Source of the DNA: Marinobacterium_A aestuariivivens
GTDB taxonomy: Bacteria; Pseudomonadota; Gammaproteobacteria; Pseudomonadales; Balneatricaceae
DNA: 64,000 nucleotides
Assembly (NCBI RefSeq): GCF_042661465.1
Contig: NZ_JBHSWE010000001.1
Location: 3,100,001-3,164,000, forward strand
Direction of reading: 5' to 3'
Shown here: one piece after another, positions 27,882 to 38,114 of the stretch
Layout of the letters: each line of letters begins with the position of its first letter
How positions within the stretch are numbered: the stretch's first letter is position 1
Position numbers and translations under genes: made by a program
Notes under the pieces: generated by a model
Seen by the model: the letters and a program-made list of their open reading frames with translations, nothing else
Database searches by the model: none
Told to the model about the DNA's origin: nothing

Positions 27882-28076
27882 CTATTCCTTGATGCCCTCG
27901 AGGCGGTTGCCGAGCAGGGCTTCAAGCGCTTCGAGTTTCTGTTTGATGCTGTCGATATTGTTGCTGCCGTCGCTGAGCTCCGGTGAGATTCGAATCATGT
28001 CCAGTGCTTCGACGAGAAAGCTTTCCTCGTTCATCTTGGCCAGCTGTTCGGCGGTCCAGCTCTTGGTCTTGTACAT
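27882..28076 (-). CDS. Small helical protein, unknown
   Basis: 64 residues, beginning MYKTKSWTAEQLAKMNEESF and ending LEALEALLGNRLEGIKE, predicted almost all helix with a coiled-coil-like C-terminus. GAGGA lies 7 nt upstream of the ATG. No signal peptide or known motif. It is divergent from the GGDEF-EAL gene. I consider it a real gene because of the ribosome-binding site and sensible composition, but assign no function. Confidence 0.6.
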   Translation of the reverse strand: MYKTKSWTAEQLAKMNEESFLVEALDMIRISPELSDGSNNIDSIKQKLEALEALLGNRLEGIKE

Positions 28077-28208
28077 CTGCGGAGTCCTCGCTGTAAGGCT
28101 TGTTTAGGTATGGTTTAGGCTCCGGCGTTTTGCAAGTAGTTCCCGCCCGCGTCGTGGCTGCCAGCCAGGACGCGGGCGGAATTGACACTGAGGTGAATTC
28201 GCGAAATA

Positions 28209-30642
28209 GTGCTGGGCGCAACCGACAATAATAAGAACTGGCACCGGAACCCTTCTGTGATTGTATCGAACAGGCAACTTCTTCCAGGCTGGGCCCATGG
28301 CCGCCTGTTTCGCACCGGCATTCTGTTCGCGACCCTGCTGCTCTGTCTGCTGATCTGGATCCTGGATCCCCTGGTCGATGCCCGGCTGCTGGGCAATTCC
28401 CGCTTTCTCGATCAACTGTTGTCGCCGTCCCGTACCGAGATCTACGTGCGTTCCCTGATGTCGCTGACGGCGCTGATCGCCGGGTTGGTGATCGCGGTAT
28501 TGCAGCGTCGGCTGAGCCTGCAGTACCGGCTGCTGAACGAGCAGCGGGAGTCGTTGCAACAGATCATCCGGGCGGAGCCTGAATGCGTGAAGACGCTGTC
28601 GCGCAGCGGCGAGCTGCTGCAGATGAATCCGGCGGGTCTGGCCATGATCGAAGCCGACAGCCTGGAGCAGGTGCAGGGACGCTGTGTCTACGATCTGATC
28701 GCGCCCGAAGACCGGGACGCCTTCATGGCGTTCAACCGGCGCATCTTCGCGGGCGAATCGGTGCGGCTGCAATACCGTGTGATCGGCCTCAAGGGGGCTC
28801 GGCCTTTGTCGACAGCCATGCCGTGCCGCTGTTCGACGCCGACGGGCGGGTCAAGGCACATCTGGCGGTGACCCGTGATATCACTGAAACCCGGCGTTAC
28901 CAGGACGAGCTGATGCAGTTCTTGTCCGCAGTCGAGCAGTGCGCCAGCATGGTGATGATCACCGACACCGGCTCGCGTATCACCTACGTCAATACGCGCT
29001 TCTGCGAGGTCTCCGGTTACAGTCGCGACGAGCTGATCGGCCGCAAGCCGGTGTTCATGCTGTCCGATACCCAGGACCGGGCGTTCTACGAAGGGCTGGA
29101 GCGGGAGATCTCCGCCGGGCGGGAGTGGCGTGGCAAGGTCCAGAACCGGCGCAAGAACGGCGAGCTGTACTGGGCCTCGGTGGTGATTTCGCCGGTCCGC
29201 AACGAAGCCGGTCGCATCACCCGGTTCCTCTGCACCCAGGAGGACGTCACCCGCTCCCACCAGCTGGCGGAGCAACTGGATTATCAGGCCCGGCACTGTC
29301 TGCTCACCGGCCTGATCAACCGCCATGAATTCGAACGCCGTCTGGCGACGGCTTGGCGCCAGGTACGGGACGACGATCGCCGTCACGCGGTGTTCTTTCT
29401 CGATGTCGACCAGTTCAAGCTGATCAACGATACCTGTGGCCATATGGCCGGGGACCAGTTGCTGAGGCAGGTCGGAAGGCAGATGCAGGCCCATGTCCGG
29501 GATCAGGGTCAGGTGGCACGCCTTGGCGGCGACGAGTTCGCCGTGCTGCTGGAAGGCTGCGACATCGACCGGGCGATGGAGGTGGCCGAAACGCTGCGTC
29601 AGGCCGTGGAGGATTTCGCTTTCCCTGGGGCGATCAGCTGTTTCGCATCACCGTCAGCATCGGGGTGGTGGCGATCGACCGGGCGTCTGCCGGTGCTTCG
29701 GAAGCGCTGCGCGACGCCGATGCCGCCTGCTATGTCGCCAAGGAGCGGGGGCGCAACCGTATCTACCGGCACCAGGATCAGCAGGCGCTGCTGCGGCGCA
29801 ACGGCGATATCCAGTGGATCGGCCGCATCCACGAGGGGCTCGAGCAGGGGCGTTTCCAGCTGTACGTGCAGGACATCGTCAGTCTGCAGGGCGGCGGAGA
29901 GGAGCGCTACGAGGTGCTGCTGCGTTATCGGGGCGAGGATGGCAAGCTGGTGCCGCCGGGGGCTTTCCTGCCGCCGGCGGAGCGTTTCGGCCTGTCGCCG
30001 AAGCTGGATCGCTGGGTGATCGAGGAAGCCTGCCGGCACCTGGCCGGGAATCCCGACAGCGCCGCCCGGTTGTCGATCAACCTCTCGGGCCTGTCGATCG
30101 CCGACGACGAGCTGCTGCCGTTCGTCCGACTAACGCTCGAACGCTATGCCGTACCGGCGTCCCGGCTCTGCTTCGAGATCACCGAGACGGCGGCGATCAC
30201 CAATCTGGACAATGCCACCCGCTTTATTCGCGACATGAAGGCAGTGGGCTGCTGTTTCGCCCTCGACGACTTCGGCAGCGGCCTCTCGTCTTTCGGTTAC
30301 CTGAAAAATCTGCCGGTCGACGTGCTGAAGATCGACGGCATCTTCGTCCGGGACATCGTCAGTGACGAACTCGACCGGGCGATGGTGCGCAGCATCAACG
30401 ATATCGGCCAGTTGCTGGGCAAGAAGACCATCGCCGAGTTCGTCGAGAACGACGAGATCGCCGCCATCCTGCGCAATCTAGGCGTGGACTACGGCCAGGG
30501 CTACGGCATCGCCCGGCCGCGGCCGATCGAGGAGGTGCTGCCGGAGGTTGCGACAGGCGACGGGCGGCAGGTCGCCGTTGGGCTTCGGCCTGCGGCCTCA
30601 GACCAACCTGCGAGCCTGTTACGCCTAGCGCGTAACGCTTAA
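28209..30642 (+). CDS. Membrane PAS-PAS-GGDEF-EAL c-di-GMP signalling protein, frameshifted twice
   Basis: Inner-membrane bifunctional c-di-GMP enzyme of about 811 residues. Two N-terminal spans (about residues 33-58 and 75-97) precede two PAS domains (SLEQVQGRCVYDLIAPEDRD; VNTRFCEVSGYSRDELIGRK). The cyclase domain keeps an intact active site, VARLGGDEFAVLLEGCD. The phosphodiesterase domain keeps YEVLLRYRGEDG, SINLSG, FEITETAAI, ALDDFGSGLSSFGYL and VLKIDGIFVRD, so both activities are plausible. Frameshifts lie near 28796 (G run) and 29620. GTG 28209 is used; GTG 28257 is an alternative. The stop codon lies in a tandem-repeat array. Confidence 0.85.
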
Positions 30643-30667
30643 CGCCTAACGCCTAACGCCTAACGCC
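30618..30667. repeat. Short tandem repeat, heptamer TAACGCC
   Basis: Five copies of TAACGC(C/T) run from 30633 to 30667, preceded by an inverted GTTACGCC. The array supplies the stop codon TAA (30640-30642) of the GGDEF-EAL gene and ends next to the hypE stop codon, so it fills the whole gap between two convergent genes. Confidence 0.8.
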
Positions 30668-31683
30668 TCAACATATCCTCGGCAGCAGCTCGCCGCTGAC
30701 CGGCGGCAGGCTGCGCTCGATACCGTAGAGCCCCTGCAGGATCACCGGTGCCGCGCGGCGCGGCTGCAGGCGGCCGATGATGGCCGCACCCTCGCCGAGG
30801 GGATGGGCCCGCATCCGCGCCAGCAGGTCGTCGGCCGCGTCGGCGCTGACCGCCGCCAGCAGCCGGCCCTCGCAGGCCAGCTGCAGCGGGTCCAGCCCCA
30901 GCAGCTCGCAGAGGCCGCGTACCCCGGGGCGTACCGGCAACGCACTTTCGTCGATCAGGGCACTGAGCCCGGCGGCATCGGCGAACTCGTGCAGCACCGC
31001 GTTGAAGCCGCCCCGGGTGGCGTCGCGCAGTGCATGCAGGCCCGATACCTCGAGCAGGGGCCGGATCAGCGGCTCGAGGCTGGCGCAGTCGCTCGAGAGG
31101 TCGCCCCCAGGGCCAGCTCCCGGCGGCTGGCGAGGATGGTGGCGCCATGTTCACCGATCGGACCGCTGACAATCAGACGGTCGCCCGGTTGCAACCGGTG
31201 GGTGCCGATATCGAGCCCGGCCGGGATCACCCCGAGGCCACTGGTGTTGATGAACAGGCCGTCGGCCGCGCCCCGTGGGACCACCTTGGTGTCGCCGGTC
31301 ACCACCCGGACGCCGGCCTCGCGGGCGGCCCGGGCCAGCGACGTGCAGAGGTCCCGCAGCAGGCTCAGCGGCAGCCCCTCCTCGATGATCAGGGCGCAAC
31401 TGAGGTACAGCGGCCGGGCGCCGCCGACCGCCAGGTCGTTGAGGGTACCGTTGACCGCCAGGGTGCCGATATCGCCGCCCGGGAACTGCAGCGGCGTGAC
31501 GACGAAACTGTCGGTGGTGAAGGCCAGTTGCTCACCCGGCTGCAGCTGCAGCTGCAGCCGGGCCTGGTCCTCCTGGCGCGCCAGTATCGGATTGTCGAAC
31601 AGCGGCTGGATCAGCTCGCGCAGCAGCTGTTGCATGGCTTCGCCGCCCGCGCCTTCGGCCAGTGTCACAAGAGGTTCATTCAT
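30668..31683 (-). CDS. hypE: Hydrogenase maturation protein HypE, frameshifted
   Basis: Dehydrates the carbamoyl group delivered by HypF to thiocyanate-bound cyanide for the NiFe-site iron. The PurM-like fold shows FTTDSFVVTPLQFPGGDIG, VNGTLNDLAVGGARPLYL, VVTGDTKVVPRG and the invariant C-terminal PRIC, whose last cysteine carries the cyanide. A G is missing at 31104-31108 (C run on the plus strand), just after RRELALG. Corrected length is about 339, normal. The start overlaps the hypD stop by 8 nt. Confidence 0.92.
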
Positions 31684-32797
31684 TCGCGCAGTCCTGCAGT
31701 CGATACTGGTACCAGGCGGCACAGGCGCCTTCCGACGACACCATCAGGGCGCCGCGGGGATCCTTGGGCGTGCATTCGCGGCCGAACAGCGGGCACTGCA
31801 CCGGTTTCATCTTGCCGCTGAGCACGGCGGCGCAGCCGCAGCGCGGGTCCTGCCCGGGGGCGTCGTCGACGACATCCAGCAGCGGCAGGGCGTCGAAATC
31901 GCGGTAGTCGTCCCGCAGCTGCAGGCCTGAGCGGGGCAGCAGGCCGAGGCCGCGCCAGTCGCTCTGGGGCGCCGGCTCGAAGACCTCGCTGACCGCTGCC
32001 TGCGCGGCTCTGTTGCCGCCGGGTGTGGCGGCGCGGCGGTACTGGATTTCGATGCGGGCCTCGTCGCGCGCGAATTGCCGCAGTAGCATCAGCACCGACT
32101 GTAGCAGGTCGACCGGTTCGAAACCGCCGATCACCAACGGTTTGCGGTATTCGGCCGGGATGAATTCGAAGGGGGCCGTACCGGTAACCAGGCTGACGTG
32201 ACCCGGGCCGATAAAGCCGTCGATGCGCAGCCCGGGATCCGCCAGCAGCGCCCGCAGCGGCGGTTCGATCAGCACCAGGTGGCTGAGTGCGCGGAAGTTG
32301 CTCAGGCCTTCGGCCCGGGCGCTTCGCAGTGCCAGCGCCGTGGCCGGCGCCGTGGTTTCGAATCCGATGGCGAGAAAGACCACCGTTTTGTCCGGGTGGC
32401 GGCGGGCCAGTTCGAGGGCATCGCGCGGTCCGTAGACCACCTGGACCGCCGCGCCCGCGGCCCGTGCCGCGAGCAGGCTGCCCCGGTTGCCCGGCACCCG
32501 CATCGCGTCGCCGTAGCTGCACAGCAGGGTGCCGGGACGCCGGGCCAGTTGTACCGCCTGGTCGATCACCGACTGCGGCAGCACGCAGACCGGGCAGCCG
32601 GGGCCGTGAACGAACTCGAGGTTGTCGGGCAGCAGGCGGTCGAGACCGAAACGGAAGATGGCATGGGTGTGGCCGCCACACACCTCCATGATCTGCCACG
32701 GAAGGTCCTTTACCGGCAGCTCGGCGGCCTGCTTTTCGATAGCGCGCACCAGGTTTCGGACGACGGAGGGATCGCGGAACTCGTCGATATATTTCAT
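31676..32797 (-). CDS. hypD: Hydrogenase maturation protein HypD
   Basis: Iron-sulfur scaffold on which, with HypC, the Fe(CN)2CO group is assembled. The 373-residue protein has the conserved EVCGGHTHAIFRFGLDRLLP, HGPGCPVCVLP, GFETTAPATA and GPGHVSLVTG, and the C-terminal cysteines CGCAAVLSGKMKPVQCPLFG and CTPKDPRGALMVSSEGACAA that hold the cluster. Intact, with no shift. Its ATG overlaps the hypC stop (ATGA). Confidence 0.96.
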   Translation of the reverse strand: MKYIDEFRDPSVVRNLVRAIEKQAAELPVKDLPWQIMEVCGGHTHAIFRFGLDRLLPDNLEFVHGPGCPVCVLPQSVIDQAVQLARRPGTLLCSYGDAMRVPGNRGSLLAARAAGAAVQVVYGPRDALELARRHPDKTVVFLAIGFETTAPATALALRSARAEGLSNFRALSHLVLIEPPLRALLADPGLRIDGFIGPGHVSLVTGTAPFEFIPAEYRKPLVIGGFEPVDLLQSVLMLLRQFARDEARIEIQYRRAATPGGNRAAQAAVSEVFEPAPQSDWRGLGLLPRSGLQLRDDYRDFDALPLLDVVDDAPGQDPRCGCAAVLSGKMKPVQCPLFGRECTPKDPRGALMVSSEGACAAWYQYRLQDCANE

Positions 32798-33041
32798 TGC
32801 GTTTGGGCCTCGTCGACGGCAGTCCAGGCCTCCAGGAGGCGCGGGCTTCGTCGTCGCTGATCAGGGTCAGGGCGACGCCGACATGCACCAGCACCCAGCG
32901 CCCGATCAGGGCCTCGGGCGAACTTTCGAAGGCCACGCAGCTGAGGTCGATTTCACGCTCGATGCCGCCGCTGTCGGCCAGCGCCAGGCAGCGGGCGCTG
33001 TCGGTGATCGACAGGATGCGGGCGGGAACGGCCAGGCACAT
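32794..33041 (-). CDS. hypC: Hydrogenase maturation chaperone HypC, frameshifted near the end
   Basis: Small chaperone that carries the Fe(CN)2CO unit and docks on the hydrogenase large subunit. It begins with the family-defining MCLAVPARIL, whose Cys2 is essential, and continues REIDLSCVAFESS and WVLVHVGVALTLISDDEA. A base is missing near 32840; restored, the tail reads LLEAWTAVDEAQTQ and stops at a TGA that overlaps the hypD ATG. This gives about 82 residues and a fully coupled operon, which supports the correction. Confidence 0.9.
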
Positions 33042-33043
33042 GT

Positions 33044-33733
33044 TCAGCGGGCCTCCAGCCAGTCGAGCCAGACATCCATGCCGACGCCACGGGTGGCGCT
33101 GAGTGGCAGGGCGGGCAGGTCGGGGCGAATGCACCGGGCATGTTCGAGGCAGCGGTCGACGTCGAACGGGACATAAGGCAGTAGATCGGTCTTGGTGATC
33201 AGCAGCAGGTCGGCATCGCGGAAAATGCCCGGGTACTTGAGCGGCTTGTCGTCGCCTTCGGTGACCGAGACCAGCACCACCCGGGCCTGTTCGCCGAGAT
33301 CGAACATCGCCGGGCAGATCAGGTTGCCGACGTTCTCGATAAGCAGCAGGCCACCCGGAGCCGGCGGCAGCTGGTGCAGCGCCCGGTGTACCATGGCGGC
33401 ATCCAGGTGGCAGGCCTGACCGGTCTGGATCTGGACCGCCGGCGTACCGGTCGCGCGAATGCGGGCGGCATCCAGCTCCGTTTGCTGGTCGCCCTCGATC
33501 ACCAGGGCCGGACGTCGGCCTTGCAGGCGTTTCAGGGTCCGCTCCAGCAGCGTGGTCTTGCCGGCGCCCGGACTCGACACCAGGTTGACGGCGCTCAGCT
33601 CCAGGGCCCGGAAGTGCTCGCGGTTGTGCGCCGCCTCCCGGGCGTTGGCTTCCATCAGGTCGCGGTGCACATCGATGATCCGGCTGTCGGCCGGCGGCGC
33701 TTTGGGGCTATCGCAGCCGCAGTGACCGCACAT
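33044..33733 (-). CDS. hypB: Hydrogenase nickel-incorporation GTPase HypB
   Basis: GTPase that with HypA inserts nickel. The 229-residue protein begins MCGHCGCDSPKAPP (N-terminal cysteine metal site) and lacks the long histidine stretch of some HypB proteins, so nickel storage is unlikely. G-domain motifs are NLVSSPGAGKTTLLERT, VIEGDQQTELD, IENVGNLICPAMFDLGE and LLITKTDLLPY. Its ATG overlaps the hypA stop by one base (TGATG). Confidence 0.95.
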   Translation of the reverse strand: MCGHCGCDSPKAPPADSRIIDVHRDLMEANAREAAHNREHFRALELSAVNLVSSPGAGKTTLLERTLKRLQGRRPALVIEGDQQTELDAARIRATGTPAVQIQTGQACHLDAAMVHRALHQLPPAPGGLLLIENVGNLICPAMFDLGEQARVVLVSVTEGDDKPLKYPGIFRDADLLLITKTDLLPYVPFDVDRCLEHARCIRPDLPALPLSATRGVGMDVWLDWLEAR

Positions 33734-34074
33734 CAGCAGGCCTCCATCTGTTCTATCAGCACTTCGTCTCCTCCTTCGATATCCCGGTTCTGGCCGCCGC
33801 ATTCGGGGCAGTCGCCGAGCCAGTCGTGCAAAGCATAGCAGTTGCCGCAGGCCCGGCAGCGGGCGCGGCCCGGAACCCGGTGGATGCCGAGCGTGCAGCC
33901 CTCGAGGCAGGCGGGCTTGCCGATGGCCTCGAAGGCGAACTGCAGCGCCCCGGGTTCGACGCAGCTGAGGCTGCCGACCGCCAGTTCCACCCGCAGCACC
34001 CGGTTCAGGCCGCGTTGGCGGACCTCCTCCTCGAGGCTCCGGCACAGGCTCCGGCACAGGCTCAGTTCGTGCAT
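33733..34074 (-). CDS. hypA: Hydrogenase nickel chaperone HypA
   Basis: 113-residue metallochaperone. The N-terminal MHELSLCRSL supplies the nickel-binding His2, and the zinc loop is formed by RCRACGNCYAL and DCPECGGQ. Length and motif order are standard. It lies between the maturation protease gene and hypB, overlapping both. Confidence 0.94.
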   Translation of the reverse strand: MHELSLCRSLCRSLEEEVRQRGLNRVLRVELAVGSLSCVEPGALQFAFEAIGKPACLEGCTLGIHRVPGRARCRACGNCYALHDWLGDCPECGGQNRDIEGGDEVLIEQMEAC

Positions 34075-34549
34075 GCCGTTCTCCTTTCAAGATCGATACC
34101 GCCGCTGCCAAGCAGCGCGGCGAGCGATTCGCAGGCCTGCGGCAGGCATTGCGCCAGCGCCGGGCTGAGGGCCCGGCCCCAGTCCAGGCATTCGAACGGG
34201 GCGCCGACGAGGCTGACGCGCTCCGGCGCATCGCCGAGCACGGTCATCAGTTGCAGCAGTTCCGAGGCGCCGAGCTGATGCACCGCCATCGCCGGCGGCG
34301 GGGCCTGTGGCGGCAGGGGGTCGACGATCAGAAGCCCTGGCGGATATCGCTGCGCACCGCATCGAGCAGCACCAGCCAGCGGCAGCCGGCGATGCGGTCG
34401 TAGTGCGCCATCGGCCGGTTGCCGCCGTAGAGGCACAGCAATGGCGGTGGGAGACGATAGTCGGCTTCGAAGCGGCGCAGCAGGCACTCGCCGAAGCCGT
34501 CGTCGCTGCGGTCGGGATGACCCAGGGCCAGCAGCACCACCTCAGCCAT
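34062..34549 (-). CDS. Hydrogenase maturation protease (HycI/HyaD type), frameshifted
   Basis: Endopeptidase that removes the C-terminal peptide of the hydrogenase large subunit after nickel insertion. About 163 residues after repair: VLLALGHPDRSDDGFGECLL corresponds to the family GNPLRGDDGxG block with the metal-sensing Asp; WLVLLDAVRSD is the second Asp block; LVGAPFECLDWG holds the third region. A base is missing near 34334-34337, after which the frame continues LLIVDPLPPQ. Sited between hypF and hypA, it is the natural partner of HydA encoded divergently. Confidence 0.85.
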
Positions 34550-36843
34550 GGTCGGCCTCCCGCTGCAGCCGGCCGGCCACAGCCTGTCCCAGCGCCAGTC
34601 CGCCGTCGCCGGCCGGCAACTGGCGGGGGATCAATACCCTGAAGCCCGCATGTTCGAGGCGCGTGCGCAGCGCACTCTGCAGCAGGGCGTTCTGCAGACA
34701 GCCACCGCCGAGCGCCAGGGTGTCGACGTGCTGTTGCCGGGCCAGCGCCATCAGCCGCTCGCCCAGCAGATCGGCGAGCCAGAGGTGGAAGCTCAGGGCC
34801 AGGGTCGCCGGTGTCGTCTGCGCCAGTCCCTGCAGCAGCCGGGCCCAGAGCCTGTCCAGCGTCAGTGGTCCGGGCACCGGCTGCAGCGGTGGCACCTGCA
34901 GCGGATCGGCGCGGCCGGCAAGGGATTCGAGCCGCAGTGCGGCCTGACCCTCGAAGCTCAGGCGCTCGGGCGCGATGCCGAGCAGGGCGGCAACGGCATC
35001 GAACAGCCGGCCGCAGGAGCTTGCCGGCGGCGCATTGAGCCGCTGAGCGATCATCGCCCTGAGGGTGACGAGAGGGCGTTGTTGCAGTGAGTTCAGGGCG
35101 GGACTGTCGAGTTGCTCCCAGCCGGGGGCCCAGCGATCGAGGTGGGCCAGCAGGTTGCGCCAGGGTTCCCGCGCGGCCTGTTCGCCGCCGGGCAGGGCGA
35201 CGGCCGGCAGTCCGTCCAGCCGCCGGTAGCGGCGGTAGTCGGCCAGCAGGATCTCGCCGCCCCAGAGCGGGTGCGGACTGTCCGCCGGTGCCTGGCCGCT
35301 GCCGTCGAGTATCAGCCCCAGCACCGGCGGCGCCTCGACGGGGTAGCGGTGCTCGGCGAGACAGGCGGCCAGGTGGGCATGGTGGTGCTGGACCTCGATC
35401 AGCGGCACCTGGTGGTGCTGCGCCAGGGTCTGTGCCGGCGCCTGCTGAAATAGCCCGGGTGGGGATCGCAGACGATCAGTCGCGGCACGCAGTCGAGCAG
35501 GCTGACCAGCTGATCGCAGCTGTCCTGCAGCTGCTGCAGAATCTGCGGCTGATCGAGGTCGCCGAGGTGCGGCGCCAGTGCCGCGCGGCCCTGGCGCACC
35601 AGACAGGGGACATTCTTGAGGTCACCGCCCAGGGCCAGCACCCCGTCGGCGGTAGCCAGGCCTGCGGGCAGCGCGAATTCCGCCGGCGCATAGCCGCGGG
35701 CACGGCGCAGCAGCCTCGGCTCGCCGTCGATCACCCGGGCCAGGGAGTCGTCGACCCGGTGCAGGATTTCACGGTCGTGCAGCAGCAGGGCATCGACCCC
35801 GGGGCCGAGTCGCTGCAGCGCCTCGTCATTGCCGAGGCAGGGCGGCGCGCCCTCGACATTGCCGGAGGTCATCACCAGGGGCGGTCGGCCGCGGCCATCA
35901 GCAGGTGCTGCAACGGCGTAGACGGCAGCATCACGCCGACAAGATCGAGGCCGGGAAAGAGGTTGTCGGGCCAGCGGCCGGGGCGGGCGGCCATCAGCAC
36001 GATGGGGGCCGCCGGGCTTTGCAGCAGCTCGATTTCCGCATCGGCGGGCTGGCAGTAATACTGCAGTTGCTCGAGGTCGCGCAGCAGCACCGCCAGCGGC
36101 TTGTCGGGGCGCCCCTTGAAGCGGCGAAGGCGGGCAATCGCGGTCGGATCGAGCGCATCGCAGGCCAGGTGAAAGCCGCCCAGGGCCTTGATCGCCAGCA
36201 GCTCACCGGTCAGCAGTCGCCGGGCCGCGCCGTCGATGGCATCGCCGTCGCCGAGTTCCCGCCCGTCGCGATCGGCCAGCCAGGCGCGCGGGCCGCAGGC
36301 GGCGCAGGCGATGGGCTGGGCATGGAGACGCCGGTCCCGCGGGTCTTCGTATTCGGTGCGGCAGGCGGCGCAGAGCGCGAAGTCGGCCATCGCCGTCTGT
36401 TCGCGGTCGTAGGGCATGCGCCGGATGATCGAATAACGCGGGCCGCAATGGGTGCAGTTGGCGAAGGCGTAGCGATAGCGACGATCGCCCGGATCCCGCA
36501 CTTCGGCCAGACACGCCGGACAGCTGGCGATATCGGGGAGGATCCGGGTGCGGTTGCGGCCCTCGACGCTGTGCTCGATGCGAAAGGCCGTCGGCGCCTG
36601 GTTACAGGTCGTCAGGCGAATGTCGATATCGTCGATCTCGGCCAGCGGCGGCAGGGACTGCTCGAGCCGTCGCCGGAAGCTGTCCGCGGCGTCGGCGGGA
36701 AAGAGACGGATCAGCAGGCCGTCGCCGTCGTTGTGCACCTCGCCACAGAGCCCCATCGCCTCGGCCAGCTGCCAGACGCAGGGGCGCATCCCGACACCCT
36801 GAACGGTGCCGCGCAGACGGATTTCGGCGATTTCCTGTGGCAC
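34542..36843 (-). CDS. hypF: Carbamoyltransferase HypF, frameshifted twice
   Basis: Generates the carbamoyl group for NiFe-site cyanide. Domains in order: acylphosphatase (IRLRGTVQGVGMRPCVWQLA), two zinc fingers (CPACLAEV with NCTHCGPR; CAACRTEY with ACAACGPR), YrdC-like (LAIKALGGFHLACDA), and the Kae1-like carbamoyltransferase (VQHHHAHLAACLAEH; ALGGGCLQNALLQSAL). Frame shifts lie near 35879 (G run) and 35452. Start is GTG 36843 with GGGGA upstream. Corrected length about 767 is normal. Its last codons overlap the protease start, so it heads the hyp operon. Confidence 0.92.
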
Positions 36844-36993
36844 GACAGTCCCCTTGTTCGACCGGTATCGGTTCTGGACAGTATAGGGCCGGATTCGATG
36901 CCGCTGTCGTTGATCCCGGTCAGGTCGGCCTTTATCTGCTGGTCTATGCTGATAACCCGGCAGGTATCCTTTTGAACGACCCGGGACAGAGCA
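36844..36993. promoter_or_regulatory. Divergent promoter region between hyp and hyd operons
   Basis: This 150-nt gap must hold promoters for both operons. On the minus strand TATACT (36885-36880) is a good -10 element, with an ACGACA at 36910-36905 as a weak -35 at 19 nt. On the plus strand TTGATC near 36913 and TTATCT 16 nt downstream are possible. I see no clear sigma-54 -24/-12 element. Confidence 0.35.
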
Positions 36994-38114
36994 ATGGATC
37001 AGACGGCTTTTTTGCAACAGGGGGATCTCGAGCGGCTGTTCGCGCTGCTGCGTGCCGAGGGCTACCGCACGGTCGGCGCGATCGAGGAGCAGGGAGCCCT
37101 CGTCTATCGGGAGGTCGACGGCGCTGCAGCATTGCCGGTCGGCAAGGTCGATCGCCAGTCGCCGGGCCGCTACCGGCTCGAGCAGCAGGATCATAAGCGC
37201 TATTTCGACTGGGTCGGCACCGCCCAGGACTCAAGCCCTGGCTCTTCGCCGCCGAACAACCGCTCTGGGTCGCGCGCGAGGTGGAGGGCGGTCTGCGCTT
37301 CGAGGAGGTGCGTGAGACACCGCCGCCGACGGCCGTGATCGGGGTGCGGGCCTGCGATCTGGCGGCGCTGGCGCTGCAGGACCGGCATTTTCTCGAAGGC
37401 GACTATCCCGATCCCCATTACCGCGACCGGCGCGAGCGGCTGCTGCTGGTGGCCGTCAACTGTCATCGCAGTGCCGAGACCTGCTTCTGCGTTTCCACCG
37501 GAGACGGTCCGGAGGTGACCGGCGGCGCCGACCTGGTGCTCGACGAACTCGATCAGGGTTTCCTGGTAAAGGCCGGCAGCGATCGTGGCCGGCGGCTGCT
37601 GGATGCGTTGCCGACCCGGCCGGTGCAGGGGCGGTTCCGGCGCCGGGCCAAGGCGCTGCGCAAAGAGGCGCGCATCCAGCAACGGGCGCTGCCGTCGCGG
37701 GATCTGCGGGCGCCGCTCTACGCCGCGCGCGAGGATCAGCGCCACTGGCACTCGGTGGCCGAGCGCTGCCTCACCTGCGGCAATTGCGCGGCGTCCTGCC
37801 CGACCTGCTTCTGCTTTCGGGTCGACGAGGAAACCCCGCTGGACGGCAGCCAGAGCCAGGCGGTCAGACGCTGGGATACCTGCTTCAACGACGAGCACAG
37901 CTACCTGGTCGGCCATGTGGTGCGCAAAAGCGCCGAGCACAAGTACCGTCAGTGGCTGACCCACAAGCTGGCGACCTGGCACGACCAGTACGGCCGCAGC
38001 GGCTGCACCGGATGTGGCCGCTGCATCACCTGGTGTCCGGTCGGCATCGATATCGTCGAGGAGGCCGAGCGCCTCTGTACCGAGGTTCGGACAGGGGAGA
38101 TCAGGAATGACTGA
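36994..38114 (+). CDS. hydB: Group 3b hydrogenase iron-sulfur subunit HydB, frameshifted
   Basis: Electron-transfer subunit of the cytoplasmic NAD(P)-linked NiFe hydrogenase/sulfhydrogenase. About 373 residues after repair. Two 4Fe-4S motifs lie in the C-terminal part: CLTCGNCAASCPTCFC and CTGCGRCITWCPVG. Upstream is the conserved AVIGVRACDLAALALQD and VAVNCHRSAETCFCVST. A G is missing near 37228; restored, the chain reads LKPWLFAAEQPLWVAREVEG. The stop overlaps the hydG start. Family and order (B-G-D-A) match sulfhydrogenase I of Pyrococcus. Confidence 0.9.

Noticed and set aside
9267..30667. Tandem repeats considered as CRISPR arrays
   Set aside because: Units are 7-8 bp without spacers, and no cas genes are present.
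34037..34060. A repeated CRSL in HypA (12-bp direct repeat)
   Set aside because: Aligning the motif pattern with typical HypA gives the normal length, so it is not an inserted duplication.
36844..36993. A sigma-54 promoter for the hydrogenase operon
   Set aside because: I could not find GG and GC at the required 10-nt spacing with the surrounding consensus.
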